Notes: a model not told the origin generated them from the letters alone. Positions 9,067 through 18,559 are shown, numbered from the stretch's first letter. The stretch is DNA of 64,000 nucleotides from Acinetobacter sichuanensis (GCF_003024515.2 NZ_PYIX02000011.1:36247-100246); one strand, 5' to 3'. A program made the numbers and translations.

Positions 9067-9126
9067 GATATAGCTCCTTGCTGTTTCAATTGCTTTAAAA
9101 ATAAAGTTTGACTGTTATTTAACTTT

Positions 9127-9756
9127 TCAGGGACTCTCTTTCCCTGTGGAAACAAATGGAATTTTTAGATGCAGGATAACCATAGGATCAACCAGTCCAC
9201 TGAAACTAGTCATTCCCCAGTTGTTACGGTTAATCACAATATCTGCTGATGCATATACAGTCATTATCTGTGTATTGGCATCTATTCGTGGTTTACTCAG
9301 CTTGACTTTAAATTCAATTGATCTGGTGATCCCCGCGAGGGTTAAATCACCCTGAACTTTTGAGTGTTGCTGATCTATGATCTGAATACGGTTGCTACTG
9401 AATGTTGCATATGGATATTTTTTGACATTAAAAAACGAGGCTCCCTTTAACATTTCATCCGAAATCCTTTTTCCTGTAACAACCTGATCAGTGTAAATTT
9501 TCACCTCGATTTGCAAGTTTTCAGGTTTGAACAAATCACCTTGCAGCCTACTTTCAAATGCTGGAAATACGCCTTCGACTGACATCATTCCAGTAGTTTT
9601 AAAACTCATGTTTGCTTGCTGAGTATCCATACGCCAATCTGCTGCGTGACTCAAAGGTATGGTCATTAAGCCCATCGCCAACAACAGCGGAGATGCCCAT
9701 TGACCCTGCAAAACACTTTTTGCTGAATACAGGAGTTGCATAAATAAAGTATCCAT
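9127..9756 (-). CDS. YceI-family periplasmic lipid-binding protein
   Basis: This is a 209-residue secreted protein of the YceI family, lipocalin-like barrels that bind polyisoprenoid or other amphiphilic molecules. A signal peptide runs to about residue 38 (cleavage near SHA-ADW). The mature part shows DWRMDTQQANMSFKTTGMM at the start and the family's GDLTLAGITRSIEFKV segment near residue 135. An alternative start is the Met at residue 6. It lies between the fadD-like gene and the ferredoxin reductase in the same operon, which hints at a lipid-like substrate for the pathway. Confidence 0.85.
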   Translation of the reverse strand: MDTLFMQLLYSAKSVLQGQWASPLLLAMGLMTIPLSHAADWRMDTQQANMSFKTTGMMSVEGVFPAFESRLQGDLFKPENLQIEVKIYTDQVVTGKRISDEMLKGASFFNVKKYPYATFSSNRIQIIDQQHSKVQGDLTLAGITRSIEFKVKLSKPRIDANTQIMTVYASADIVINRNNWGMTSFSGLVDPMVILHLKIPFVSTGKESP

Positions 9757-9822
9757 ATCAGAAATAGATAAACAGGTAAGTGCTGATACAGCCAGGCATT
9801 GAATGCCTGGCTGTACTGATCA

Positions 9823-10989
9823 CTAAAGCTGAACTTCAATATTTTCGATTGGAAATGCCACACAGGAATAAATCCAGCCGAAATCTTTATCCGATTTGCG
9901 TAAGTGTGCTTCGGGCGGGTTGAATACCGAACCCGATACCAGTTTAACCCGGCATAGGCTGCACTCTCCTGAGCGACAGGCATTTTCAGCGGAATAACCA
10001 TGACGCTCCAGACTGTTCAGTAAGGGTTCACCAGCTGTGGTTTTGAAGCTGCCACGCCCTCTGACTGTCACTACGACTTCATCTTCCAGACTGAGCTGAG
10101 CTGGCCAGCCTGGATTAGCATCTGGTTGCTTGGGTGCACCATTGGCTTCAATACGAATGCGACGGGACTTGATCCCGAGTTGCTGAAGTTGCATGGCTGA
10201 AGTTTCGTTAAATGGTGTGGGACCACAGATGTAAAACATCTTGTGTTCAAGGTCACGGCCTAACAACTGTTGTAAAATTTCAGTACTAAGTCGGCCACTG
10301 CGTCCCTGGTAATTTTCACCAGGACGGGTAACGAAAGTAGTTAATTTAAAATTTTGATATTGTTCAGCCAGCGCCTGTAGCTCTTGTGCATAAATCACAT
10401 CATCTTCAAAACTGTTGACATAAATCAGGTGAAACTGATAAGGCAACTGACGCTCTAAAATTTCAAGCAACATACTTCTGGCGGGCGCACTGCCTGAGCC
10501 ACCTGCCAGAAACACAAGGTCATCACCATGAAATAAAGGGTTATAGCAGAATGTCCCCATGGGTGAAGTACTCAAAAAATGCTGCCCTGCACAAACCTGA
10601 TCAAGTAAAAAACCAGACACAAATCCACCTTGAGCACGTTTCACAGTTAAATCATAAAAATGACGTTGCAGTGGTGAAGACGAAATGGCGTAAGGTCGAG
10701 CAGTTAATACCCCATCAATATCCACAAACAGATTGATATACTGCCCTGCCTGAAATGGTGGTAAAGTCCCACCATCAACCGTGGCGAAGCGCAATGTTTT
10801 TGTGGTCGGCGTTTCTTCGACAATTTCAATGACTTTCAGTTTAAGTCGTTTGGGGTGCAGCTGGTTCACTGTTTGCTGAACCTGCCCTCTGATTTCCTTA
10901 AAATCAGTCCCTGTTTTCGCAAGTTCATCTTTCTCCTGAATGGCTTCAGTAAAACCTGTCACAATATTTAAGACATTATGCTCAGACAT
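9823..10989 (-). CDS. FAD/NAD(P) reductase with C-terminal [2Fe-2S] ferredoxin domain
   Basis: This is a 388-residue flavin reductase/ferredoxin fusion. The N-terminal FNR-type FAD domain shows RPYAISSSP near residue 98, the nucleotide-binding domain shows GGSGSAPARSM near 160 and YICGPTPF near 258, and the C-terminal plant-type ferredoxin has CRSGECSLC (C-X4-C-X2-C) near 346-354 with a last Cys near 378. It passes electrons from NAD(P)H to an oxygenase or similar partner, but no oxygenase is encoded in this operon. Its start overlaps the end of the flavoprotein gene by 8 bases, so the two are translationally coupled. Confidence 0.88.
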   Translation of the reverse strand: MSEHNVLNIVTGFTEAIQEKDELAKTGTDFKEIRGQVQQTVNQLHPKRLKLKVIEIVEETPTTKTLRFATVDGGTLPPFQAGQYINLFVDIDGVLTARPYAISSSPLQRHFYDLTVKRAQGGFVSGFLLDQVCAGQHFLSTSPMGTFCYNPLFHGDDLVFLAGGSGSAPARSMLLEILERQLPYQFHLIYVNSFEDDVIYAQELQALAEQYQNFKLTTFVTRPGENYQGRSGRLSTEILQQLLGRDLEHKMFYICGPTPFNETSAMQLQQLGIKSRRIRIEANGAPKQPDANPGWPAQLSLEDEVVVTVRGRGSFKTTAGEPLLNSLERHGYSAENACRSGECSLCRVKLVSGSVFNPPEAHLRKSDKDFGWIYSCVAFPIENIEVQL

Positions 10990-12502
10990 TTTCCAGCTCC
11001 TTTGCTTTCAATTGTTTAAGTACCGCACGAGCAGTAGATTCACCTGCCATATACGTTGGCTGAAAGCCTCCCATCGAGGTCCATGCACCTGCAATATATA
11101 AGCCGGGTATACCATCCAGTCGGTCACGGAGCAGAGCCGAGTCCTGAGTCGTTTGCTGAAAGCCATAGATTGCTCCACCAGGCGTATTCAGATAACGCAT
11201 CATGGTCAAAGGCGTAGCAACTTCCACTTCTTCAATGTACTGACGAACTTCAGGGAACACTTTTTCGATGACTTCTATAAGTTTTTCAGCAAATTGATAC
11301 TTGGTCTTCGTGTAATTTTCAGGAGCCACTGACTGCCAGACATCCCCATACTGCAAGCAAACAAGTACAACCTGACTTTTCCCTGGCGGAGCAAAATCAG
11401 GATCCTCCAGGTTGTAACATGTCAACATTCCACCCAATGGCGCTTCCAAACTTTCCATTCTTTGATGGATCAGTTCTTCATCCAGAGTTTCATAAATAAA
11501 ACTCGATGCAGTTTCTATACCCAGTTCCTGTGGGGTGCAATCCAGTCCCAGATAAATAACAAAAGCTGAAGTCCCCATCCGGCGTGATTTAAAGTCCTGC
11601 TCAACTGGCAATGGCAGTGTTTCAATATCCAGAAGTTCATTAAAGGTAATGAGAGGGCTTGCATTTGAGACAACTGCATCACAGGAAATGGTTTCCCCCG
11701 TTTCCAGGCGTACAGCACATACTTTTCCATGCTGAGTCAGTATCTTCTCCACGCCACAATTAAAACGGACCTCACCGCCTGCTTCCATAAAGGAGTCCAC
11801 CAGTGCTGTCGACATTGCCTGTGAACCACCTTTAATATGCCAGGGTTTAAACACGGCATAGGCATAAATCATGGCAGCCAGATCTGGAAAAGGCAGCATT
11901 GCCGGTGGCACACCCAGATAAAGCCAGTACGTTGCCAAAATACTTTTAAGTTTTGAATCAACAAAAAACTCATCCAGCACATCTTTGACAGTACGGAAGC
12001 CATACTGAACGTAGTAAGGACACGTTGATTTGAGCACCTCTTCATTATTGCTTCTTCTGGCCTGCGGAAATGAGGTGAAACTTTCCATGGTTACTTTTTC
12101 GCAAATCAATAAAAAATGCTCGATTGCCTGTTGCTCATTAGGAAAAAGATCATTTAAAACTTTTTTAATTCCTGACCAACTTGCTGGCAAGGTGACATCA
12201 ATTTCACCAGGAACCACCAGTCGATAAAGTGCATGCTCCTGAACAAATTCAACCTTGTCCATGACCCCTAACTTTTCAAAAAGTTTACGCATGACAAATG
12301 GCTGATCTTCTGTTCCCAGGCCACTCAACTGATGTAATGCAACTTCGAACTCAAATTCACCCCGTACAAAAGAAGTTGCACAGCCGCCAGGGATATTATG
12401 ACGTTCCAGCAAGAGTGTTTCACTGCCGCCTCTCTGTAGAGCTGTTGCAGCTGTCAGACCGGCATTTCCTGCACCAATGACAACAGTATGGTAATGTTTC
12501 AT
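10982..12502 (-). CDS. FAD-dependent oxidoreductase, CrtI/retinol-saturase-like
   Basis: This roughly 506-residue flavoprotein is related to phytoene desaturases and CrtISO/retinol saturases. It starts with the dinucleotide-binding motif VVIGAGNAGLTAA, followed by LLLERHNIPGG, and ends with the FAD-contact segment GLYIAGAWTSMGGFQPTYM. An in-frame TTG lies at 12514, but the ATG at 12502 is chosen because GGGAAG stands a few bases before it. The reaction is probably a desaturation, saturation or isomerisation of an unsaturated hydrophobic substrate; carotenoid genes are absent, so the substrate is open. The 8-base overlap with the downstream ferredoxin reductase suggests that the two work together. 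Confidence 0.82.
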   Translation of the reverse strand: MKHYHTVVIGAGNAGLTAATALQRGGSETLLLERHNIPGGCATSFVRGEFEFEVALHQLSGLGTEDQPFVMRKLFEKLGVMDKVEFVQEHALYRLVVPGEIDVTLPASWSGIKKVLNDLFPNEQQAIEHFLLICEKVTMESFTSFPQARRSNNEEVLKSTCPYYVQYGFRTVKDVLDEFFVDSKLKSILATYWLYLGVPPAMLPFPDLAAMIYAYAVFKPWHIKGGSQAMSTALVDSFMEAGGEVRFNCGVEKILTQHGKVCAVRLETGETISCDAVVSNASPLITFNELLDIETLPLPVEQDFKSRRMGTSAFVIYLGLDCTPQELGIETASSFIYETLDEELIHQRMESLEAPLGGMLTCYNLEDPDFAPPGKSQVVLVCLQYGDVWQSVAPENYTKTKYQFAEKLIEVIEKVFPEVRQYIEEVEVATPLTMMRYLNTPGGAIYGFQQTTQDSALLRDRLDGIPGLYIAGAWTSMGGFQPTYMAGESTARAVLKQLKAKELENV

Positions 12503-12546
12503 GTGACTTCCCAAATCTTAACACTGATAAGTTAAAGTTAAAAAAA

Positions 12547-13380
12547 TTAAAGGGTTTTCCCTAATGGCAATAAATCATCGAATTGTGCTGCTTGACCAGA
12601 CATTCTTGCCTGCACAGATCTCAGAATGTCCTGACCATTCAGAAAAGCACTTTGCAGCAGTACAGTATGTTCCAGTGACTCGTATACCCCATGATCGCGG
12701 CTATAGAGCATTGCACGTTTAATTCCGGTTACTGCAATCGGCGGACGTTGAGCAATGGTTTTAGCCATCTGAAAAGCACCTTCCACCAGCTGCTCAGCAC
12801 TGGAATATAGCCTGATCACTAATCCCAGTCGCTCTGCATCAGCAGCATTCAGGGTGTCTCCAGTCAAAGCCAGGTAACGCGCGAATCCCGCTGGAACCAA
12901 TCTTTGCAGACGCTGTAATATTCCAAGATCAGCCATCATGCCGACATTTGTTTCTTCAATCCTGAATTCAGCATTTTCAGTTGCCAGACAAAAGTCACAT
13001 GCGGCAATCAGATCAAATCCTGCCCCAATACATACCCCCTGAACTGCCGCAATCACAGGAAAACGAACCCTCTCTAGAGCATTGATTGCATATTGCATTT
13101 TTTCCAGACCCGCTTGCATCGCTTCACGCTGTACAGGGCTTACAGCATGAAATTCTTGTGCATCTGAAAACATGTTCAGATCCAGACCACCACAAAACAC
13201 TCGGCCCTGCGCTGTAATGACCATGGCTCTCACTTGCCCAGAGCGACTGAGTTCCTCAAGTGCTTCTGGAAATTCACTCCAGAATGCCTGCGTCAAACTA
13301 TTGACTTGCTTTGGCCGGGCAAGTTGTAAATGGGCAATGCCATCTGCGACAGAGACTTCAAAACATTCATAGTTCGGCAT
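12547..13380 (-). CDS. Enoyl-CoA hydratase/isomerase family protein
   Basis: This is a 277-residue crotonase-fold enzyme. The oxyanion-hole segments are VFCGGLDLNMF (near residue 63) and AAVQGVCIGAGFDLI (near 110), and an acidic residue sits in the EETNVGMMADLGILQRL region. The Asp/Glu pattern is closer to delta3,5-delta2,4-dienoyl-CoA isomerases (ECH1 type) than to simple hydratases, which would fit an unsaturated acyl substrate. It is preceded by AAGGA. It lies between the flavoprotein and the aldehyde dehydrogenase genes. Confidence 0.85.
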   Translation of the reverse strand: MPNYECFEVSVADGIAHLQLARPKQVNSLTQAFWSEFPEALEELSRSGQVRAMVITAQGRVFCGGLDLNMFSDAQEFHAVSPVQREAMQAGLEKMQYAINALERVRFPVIAAVQGVCIGAGFDLIAACDFCLATENAEFRIEETNVGMMADLGILQRLQRLVPAGFARYLALTGDTLNAADAERLGLVIRLYSSAEQLVEGAFQMAKTIAQRPPIAVTGIKRAMLYSRDHGVYESLEHTVLLQSAFLNGQDILRSVQARMSGQAAQFDDLLPLGKTL

Positions 13381-13428
13381 TTTTATTTCTTCCTTTACGC
13401 TATAAAATGATGATCAAATCAAGTTAAA

Positions 13429-14886
13429 TTAAACAAACCAACGGGTTGCAACAGAAATCATTTTTTTAACCAAAGGCGTATAAGGCGCCTGAAACATATC
13501 TAAAGTTGTAAAATGAACCTTGACCACTGCGCGCTCATGAGAAAAAGTTTTAAAACCAAATAGTCCATGATACGACCCCATGCCACTGGTATTAACACCC
13601 CCAAAAGGCAAAGACGGATTCATCGCTTGCAGTCCCGAACCATTGATACATGTTCCTCCTGCAGTGGTCTGTTTTAAAATATATTCAATCTGCGCTTGAT
13701 TCCGCCCATAAATATAGAGCGCCAGCGGTTTGGTCCTCTGATTAATGTGTTCAATGGCTTGATCAATATGCTGAAAGCCAATCAAAGGCAAAATGGGACC
13801 AAATATCTCTTCAGATAATATTTCTGACTGTTCTGCCAGATCGGTAATAATGGTGGGTTCAATAAAACGCTGGCTTTCATCACTGCCGCCCCCCGTTATA
13901 ATTTGAGCACCATGCAGCAGCGCATTTTGCACCAAACCATTTAGACGCTGAAAATGTGCATGATTTACAATTCTGGCTAAGTCCTGATTATTTTGACGTG
14001 CGTCAAAAGTCCGACCATAAGTTTTTCCCAACTGTTGTTTTAATTCCTGTTCAAAAGACTGCTTCACGTCCTCATGAATAAGTACATAATCTGGAGCAAA
14101 ACAGGTTTGTCCTGCATTACTGAATTTTGCCCAGATTAACCGTTGAGCCGCTTTTTTTAAATTTGCTGTTTTATCCACAATAACGGGGGATTTTCCTCCA
14201 AGCTCCAGTGTCACACTGGATAAATGCTGTGCAGCCGCCTGCATAACTACACGGCCCAAGCGTGGGCTGCCTGTAAAGAAAATATGATCAAATGGCTTTT
14301 GTAGCAGTAAATGCGCTGTTTCACCATCCCCTTCCACAACTGCAACTTCCTGTTCATCAAAATTATCACGAATAATATCCGCGATCAGTGCAGACATGCG
14401 TGGGGCTAGTTCTGAAGGCTTTAGGATGACCGTATTTCCTGCTGCAATCGCATCAATTAAAGGAACAAAACTTAGATTAAATGGATAATTCCAGGGCGCA
14501 ATAATTAAGCAGACACCTTTCGGCTCATAAATTATCTGGCTACTTGTTCCCATCAGCGCCATATTGGTAGGTACCGACTTAGGTTTCATCCATTTTTTTA
14601 AATTACGCATCACATAATTTGCTTCAAGCACAGTTGCTGTAACTTCCCAAAAATCCACTTCTGCGGCAGGCTTGGAAAAATCGTCAAATGCAGCTTGTTG
14701 TAATTCTTTGATACGGCTCAGAATACTGAGTTTAAGTCGATTAATTTTATCTATACGTTGCCCTGCTGTTGAAGCCTTTACAACAGCAGCATACTTTCTT
14801 TGTGACTGAAAGATACGCTCAAGTTCATTGACTGCTGCAGAGTTTGGCTCTGACTGTGGCATAGAATTGAAATTGCTTGCGTTCAC
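13429..14886 (-). CDS. NAD(P)-dependent aldehyde dehydrogenase, coniferyl-aldehyde-dehydrogenase-like
   Basis: This is an aldehyde dehydrogenase of about 485 residues that oxidises an aldehyde to its acid. The catalytic Glu is in LELGGKSP near residue 228 and the catalytic Cys in FSNAGQTCFAPDY near 260; the C terminus holds NPSLPFGGVNTSGMG. An ATG further upstream (14952) is in frame, but AAAGGAG followed by 6 bases points to the GTG at 14886 as the true start. It is the first gene of the operon, divergent from the TetR gene, so its promoter is probably under that repressor. Confidence 0.88.
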   Translation of the reverse strand: MNASNFNSMPQSEPNSAAVNELERIFQSQRKYAAVVKASTAGQRIDKINRLKLSILSRIKELQQAAFDDFSKPAAEVDFWEVTATVLEANYVMRNLKKWMKPKSVPTNMALMGTSSQIIYEPKGVCLIIAPWNYPFNLSFVPLIDAIAAGNTVILKPSELAPRMSALIADIIRDNFDEQEVAVVEGDGETAHLLLQKPFDHIFFTGSPRLGRVVMQAAAQHLSSVTLELGGKSPVIVDKTANLKKAAQRLIWAKFSNAGQTCFAPDYVLIHEDVKQSFEQELKQQLGKTYGRTFDARQNNQDLARIVNHAHFQRLNGLVQNALLHGAQIITGGGSDESQRFIEPTIITDLAEQSEILSEEIFGPILPLIGFQHIDQAIEHINQRTKPLALYIYGRNQAQIEYILKQTTAGGTCINGSGLQAMNPSLPFGGVNTSGMGSYHGLFGFKTFSHERAVVKVHFTTLDMFQAPYTPLVKKMISVATRWFV

Positions 14887-14969
14887 AGCTTGCTCCTTTA
14901 TGCGAGTGCATAAATAAATATCTTTTTTTGATTTTTCTGGCTGATCCAGCAATCAAAAAACTCAATGGC

Positions 14970-15049
14970 TAATCTATAAGCAATAAAATAGACTCTAATC
15001 TTTACAGTGTCAATATTCTTATCAATGTAAAGATTAAAAAAATAGATTA
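14970..15049. promoter_or_regulatory. Operator/promoter region between the aldehyde dehydrogenase operon and tetR
   Basis: There are two nested inverted repeats. The inner pair is TAATCTTTACA at 14996-15006 with TGTAAAGATTA at 15026-15036, 11-base perfect arms 19 bases apart. The outer pair is TAATCTAT at 14970-14977 with ATAGATTA at 15042-15049. The repeated TAATCT core and the place between two divergent genes are what is expected for a TetR-family operator that represses both directions. Confidence 0.65.
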
Positions 15050-15081
15050 TCCTTGATATAATTCATGAAAGAGATGATTTG

Positions 15082-15705
15082 ATGAGTAAAACTACTGGAC
15101 GTTCAAGAAATACCTATCATGTAGGTAATCTTGCACCACAATTAATACAAGTCGCACGGGAAATGCTTGAAGAAGTTGGACCTGCGAAGCTCTCTATTCG
15201 TGCAATTTCTGAAAAGATTGGTGTAAGTGCGACGGCAACTTATCATCATTTTGCAAATCGAGTGGATTTACTCAGCCATCTTGCAGCTCAGGGATTTAAT
15301 GAACTCGAAAAAGTGCTGCTAAACCGTGAAGCAAATATAGATAAATTTGCTTTACTGCGAAATTCAAGCTTGGCTTACTTTAAATTTGCCCGTAAAAACC
15401 CCGCTTTATATCAATTAATGTTTGGTCCTGAGCTATCAAATGCTGAAAGAAATGAAATCTCAGAATTACAACATGCAAGAGATACAGCTTTTCATGAGCT
15501 CAAAAAAATTATTGCAGAAGTTCTTGAAAAAGATGTAGATAGCCCTGAAGTTAAACAAGGTGCGCTTGCTAGTTGGTCATATACACATGGACTCACTTCA
15601 TTGGTTATTCATCATGTATTTGATTATCCTGAAGATTTAACGGATGAACGTTTTGTTGATCGAACCTTACAAGGTTTTTCATATCTATTTCAAAGTAAAG
15701 AATGA
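15082..15705 (+). CDS. TetR/AcrR-family transcriptional regulator
   Basis: This roughly 207-residue protein has an N-terminal helix-turn-helix typical of TetR regulators (LSIRAISEKIGVSATATYHHFANRVDLLSHL, quoted in part: AISEKIGVSATATYHHF, near residues 44-60) and a C-terminal ligand domain of the TetR_C33/WHG kind (ALYQLMFGPELSN near 115). An in-frame TTG at 15079 precedes the chosen ATG. It is divergent from the seven-gene operon at 6607-14886 and probably represses it until a pathway acyl-CoA or related effector binds. Confidence 0.88.
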   Translation: MSKTTGRSRNTYHVGNLAPQLIQVAREMLEEVGPAKLSIRAISEKIGVSATATYHHFANRVDLLSHLAAQGFNELEKVLLNREANIDKFALLRNSSLAYFKFARKNPALYQLMFGPELSNAERNEISELQHARDTAFHELKKIIAEVLEKDVDSPEVKQGALASWSYTHGLTSLVIHHVFDYPEDLTDERFVDRTLQGFSYLFQSKE

Positions 15706-15720
15706 GGTTTTAATTATTGA

Positions 15721-15741
15721 GAGGGGAAATATTTTCCCCTC
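15721..15741. terminator. Hairpin terminator after tetR
   Basis: A 9-base perfect stem GAGGGGAAA / TTTCCCCTC with a 3-base loop lies 15 bases after the tetR stop. It is a strong stem, without a long T-tract, and may act for both strands. Confidence 0.7.
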
Positions 15742-16009
15742 TAGAACAATGCTATTTATAAAATCAAAATAAGAAAAAATCCTTCGATTTTTGAAACTCT
15801 TACTGAAACAGCATAAAGTAATTCTATCTATAATTACATCAAACCTCAGGGGTGTTACCCGAGGATATAATTGGTTTCCGTCAGCAATTAATATAATATT
15901 TTCTTTTTAAAGCAACCCTCTCTAAAATTTCCATTTTTAAAAAATTACAATTTAAAATAAAATATTTATAAAGAATCATACCTTTCAATACAGCTCCTTA
16001 TGCTTCCAT
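15742..16009. other. Non-coding stretch between convergent tetR and dcaJ
   Basis: No gene is seen. A second imperfect hairpin (CCTC-GGG pairing with CCC-GAGG near 15844-15864) and an AAAAATC/GATTTTT pair near 15775-15792 could help end transcription from the dca side. Confidence 0.4.
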
Positions 16010-16660
16010 TCAATCTATCTCATTAATTAACAAACAATCCGTCATTGACTGCAACCTAGAAAATGTCAAACCCTCTACCATTTCAGTCACATAAGCCTGT
16101 TGGTCTTTCAGTGCGATGGTACATAAATCGGTATAAATACGGTCTACACATTGCTGCCCTGTCACGGGATAACTCAGTTTAGAAACAATCTTGGCAATGC
16201 CATTTTTGGTGGTATGTTCCATACATACATAAATCGATTTTGCACCCACAACAAAATCCATTGCCCCACCTACCGCAGGAACGTCTTTGTCCTTGCCTGT
16301 ATGCCAATTGGCTAAATCACCATTGATTGCCACTTGATATGCACCTAACACTGAAACGTCTAGATGCCCACCACGCATAATGTCAAAAGAATCACCGTGA
16401 TGCATGAAACAACCACCATCTTTTAAAGTAACCAATTCTTTGCCTGCATTAATCAAATCGGTATCTTCATCTTCTGGCAAAGGTGGCGGACCAAAAGCTA
16501 AGATGCCATTTTCAGAATGCAAAATAATTTCCTTGTCTTTCGGTAAATATTGAGCCACTAAAGTGGGCAAGCCAATACCCAAATTGACATACGTTCCCTC
16601 ATGAATATCCTGTGCAATCAATTGGGCAATTTCATGGCGTGTTCTTTTTTGATAACTCAT
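16010..16660 (-). CDS. dcaJ: 3-oxoacid/dicarboxylate CoA-transferase, subunit B
   Basis: This is the 216-residue beta subunit of a family I CoA-transferase. The catalytic Glu lies in the SENGILAFG segment near residue 50, followed by the GGAMDFVVGAKS motif. It overlaps subunit A by 4 bases. Subunits of this type include PcaJ/CatJ (3-oxoadipate) and DcaJ (adipate); the neighbouring beta-oxidation genes make a role in activating a dicarboxylate such as adipate with succinyl-CoA more likely. The symbol follows that context. Confidence 0.85.
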   Translation of the reverse strand: MSYQKRTRHEIAQLIAQDIHEGTYVNLGIGLPTLVAQYLPKDKEIILHSENGILAFGPPPLPEDEDTDLINAGKELVTLKDGGCFMHHGDSFDIMRGGHLDVSVLGAYQVAINGDLANWHTGKDKDVPAVGGAMDFVVGAKSIYVCMEHTTKNGIAKIVSKLSYPVTGQQCVDRIYTDLCTIALKDQQAYVTEMVEGLTFSRLQSMTDCLLINEID

Positions 16661-17328
16661 ACAATATCCTCAACTTTCACCACATGCTGCACAAAAATTC
16701 CAGGAGTAATAATCGCTTCAGGATCGAATGTGCCAAGTTCTACAATGTTATTGACCTGTGCAATAGTGGTTGTTGCTGCTTTTGCCATGATCGGTCCAAA
16801 ATTACGCGCGGCTTTGCGATACACGAGATTGCCCCAACGGTCGGCTTGATCTGCATAAATCAAGGCATAATCAGCGCTTAAAGGATATTCTAAAACATAG
16901 TTTTTACCATGAATGCTGCGAGTTTCTTTACCTTCCGCCAAGCTTGTGCCATAGCCTGTAGGGGTAAATACTGCGCCTAAACCTGCCCCTGCGGCTTGAA
17001 TACGACAGGCTAAATTGCCTTGAGGGACAAGTTCGAGTTCAATTTTTCCTGCATGATACAGCTCGCCAAATAAAGTCGAACCTGACGAACGCGGAAATGA
17101 ACAGACTATTTTTTTGACTAAACCCGACAGTAATAATTTGGCAATGCCTCGTTCACTTGAAGATGCATTATTATTAATTAAAGTCAGTTCTCTTGGACCC
17201 GCATCAATTAAAGCTTCAATCAGTTCAATGGGTTGTCCTGCCAAACCAAAACCACTGGTCATAATGGTGGCACCATCTGGTATTTTTTTTAAAATGGCTT
17301 CTATATCGCCTGTAATTTTATTGATCAT
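16657..17328 (-). CDS. dcaI: 3-oxoacid/dicarboxylate CoA-transferase, subunit A
   Basis: This is the 223-residue alpha subunit of the same transferase. The CoA-binding glycine-rich segment MTSGFGLAGQPIELI lies near residue 23, and GNLACRIQAAGAGLGAVFTP is typical of PcaI/CatI/ScoA. It is co-transcribed with subunit B through a 4-base ATGA-type overlap. It lies 76 bases downstream of the acyl-CoA dehydrogenase gene, so the three form one minus-strand operon. The sequence alone cannot separate a 3-oxoadipate from an adipate enzyme. Confidence 0.85.
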   Translation of the reverse strand: MINKITGDIEAILKKIPDGATIMTSGFGLAGQPIELIEALIDAGPRELTLINNNASSSERGIAKLLLSGLVKKIVCSFPRSSGSTLFGELYHAGKIELELVPQGNLACRIQAAGAGLGAVFTPTGYGTSLAEGKETRSIHGKNYVLEYPLSADYALIYADQADRWGNLVYRKAARNFGPIMAKAATTTIAQVNNIVELGTFDPEAIITPGIFVQHVVKVEDIV

Positions 17329-17404
17329 GATCCATCAACCTAATTGTCAAAACCTTGATGACTGAAAAAGAGATGAAGCATCCCTCCACCTCTCATCATA
17401 AAAA

Positions 17405-18559
17405 TTAAGCTGTTGCGGCTTTAATCATATTCTTGGCAATAATGATTTGCTGAACCTGCGTTGTACCTTCATACAAACGGAACAAACGGACATCACGGTA
17501 AAAACGCTCAATCGCATATTCACTGATATAGCCCGCTCCGCCATGAATCTGTACGCAACGATCTGCAACTCGTCCACACATTTCCGTGGCAAACATTTTG
17601 GCGCATGATGCTTCGGTACTGATATTTTCACCCAAATCACGGCGGCGAGCTGCATCTAAAACCATACATTTTGCAGCATAAATTTCAGCTTTTGAGTCGG
17701 CTAACATGGCTTGAATCAACTGAAAATTGGCAATCGGCTGACCGAATTGTTTACGCTCAATGGCATAATTCAAAGCATCTTCCAACATACGCTCCGCGCT
17801 ACCTACGCTATACGCAGCAATATGTAAACGTCCTTTATCTAAAACTTTCATGGCAGTTTTAAAGCCCACACCTTCAACGCCACCAATCAATTGATCTTTA
17901 TGGATACGACAATTTTCAAAAATCACATCACAGGTATGCGAACCTTTTTGCCCCATTTTTTGATCAATCTTGCCAAGGCTCAGACCTGCTGTACCTGCTT
18001 CAACCAAAAATGCTGAAATACCCGATGCACCTTTAATTTCAGGATTGGTACGTGCCATCACGGTAAATGTACCTGCACGTGGCGCATTGGTAATAAAACG
18101 CTTGGTGCCATTTAAAATATAATAATCACCGTCTTTGACTGCTGAGGTTTTTAATGATGCAGCATCTGAACCTGCGTCAGGCTCAGTTAAACAGAATGAG
18201 CCAATAATTTCACCGCTGGCATATTTAGGCAAATATTTCTGTTTTTGCTCATCCGTACCATCAATGATGATTCCACTTGAACCGATGCCGTTATTTGTCC
18301 CAATTAAAGAACGAAATGCAGGTGAGGTATGCCCCAACTCAAACGCCACATTGACCTCTTCTTCCATGGTAATGCCCAAACCACCAAATTCTTCAGGAAT
18401 GGTCAAACCAAATAATCCAAGCTCACGCATTTGTTGCACAATGCTTTCAGGAATTTGATCGGTTTCTGCAACTTGATGTTCCAAAGGCACCAGTTCATTT
18501 TTGACAAAATCACGAATTGTTCCAAGTAATTGTTCCAATAAATCCTGATCACGAATCAT
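17405..18559 (-). CDS. dcaA: Acyl-CoA dehydrogenase of dicarboxylate beta-oxidation
   Basis: This roughly 384-residue FAD enzyme would convert adipyl-CoA (or a related dicarboxylyl-CoA) to its 2,3-enoyl form. It shows the FAD segment CLTEPDAGSDAASL near residue 122, RFITNAPRAG, and the catalytic Glu in RLYEGTTQVQQ near the C terminus. Upstream in-frame TTG and ATG codons exist, but the ATG at 18559 is chosen because GAGGA stands 8 bases before it. It is divergent from the enoyl-CoA hydratase gene, and the shared control region carries two copies of a 17-bp palindrome. Confidence 0.88.
   Translation of the reverse strand: MIRDQDLLEQLLGTIRDFVKNELVPLEHQVAETDQIPESIVQQMRELGLFGLTIPEEFGGLGITMEEEVNVAFELGHTSPAFRSLIGTNNGIGSSGIIIDGTDEQKQKYLPKYASGEIIGSFCLTEPDAGSDAASLKTSAVKDGDYYILNGTKRFITNAPRAGTFTVMARTNPEIKGASGISAFLVEAGTAGLSLGKIDQKMGQKGSHTCDVIFENCRIHKDQLIGGVEGVGFKTAMKVLDKGRLHIAAYSVGSAERMLEDALNYAIERKQFGQPIANFQLIQAMLADSKAEIYAAKCMVLDAARRRDLGENISTEASCAKMFATEMCGRVADRCVQIHGGAGYISEYAIERFYRDVRLFRLYEGTTQVQQIIIAKNMIKAATA

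Noticed and set aside
9666..10001. A 111-codon open frame on the minus strand
   Set aside because: It overlaps the YceI and ferredoxin-reductase genes in another frame and has no recognisable motif.
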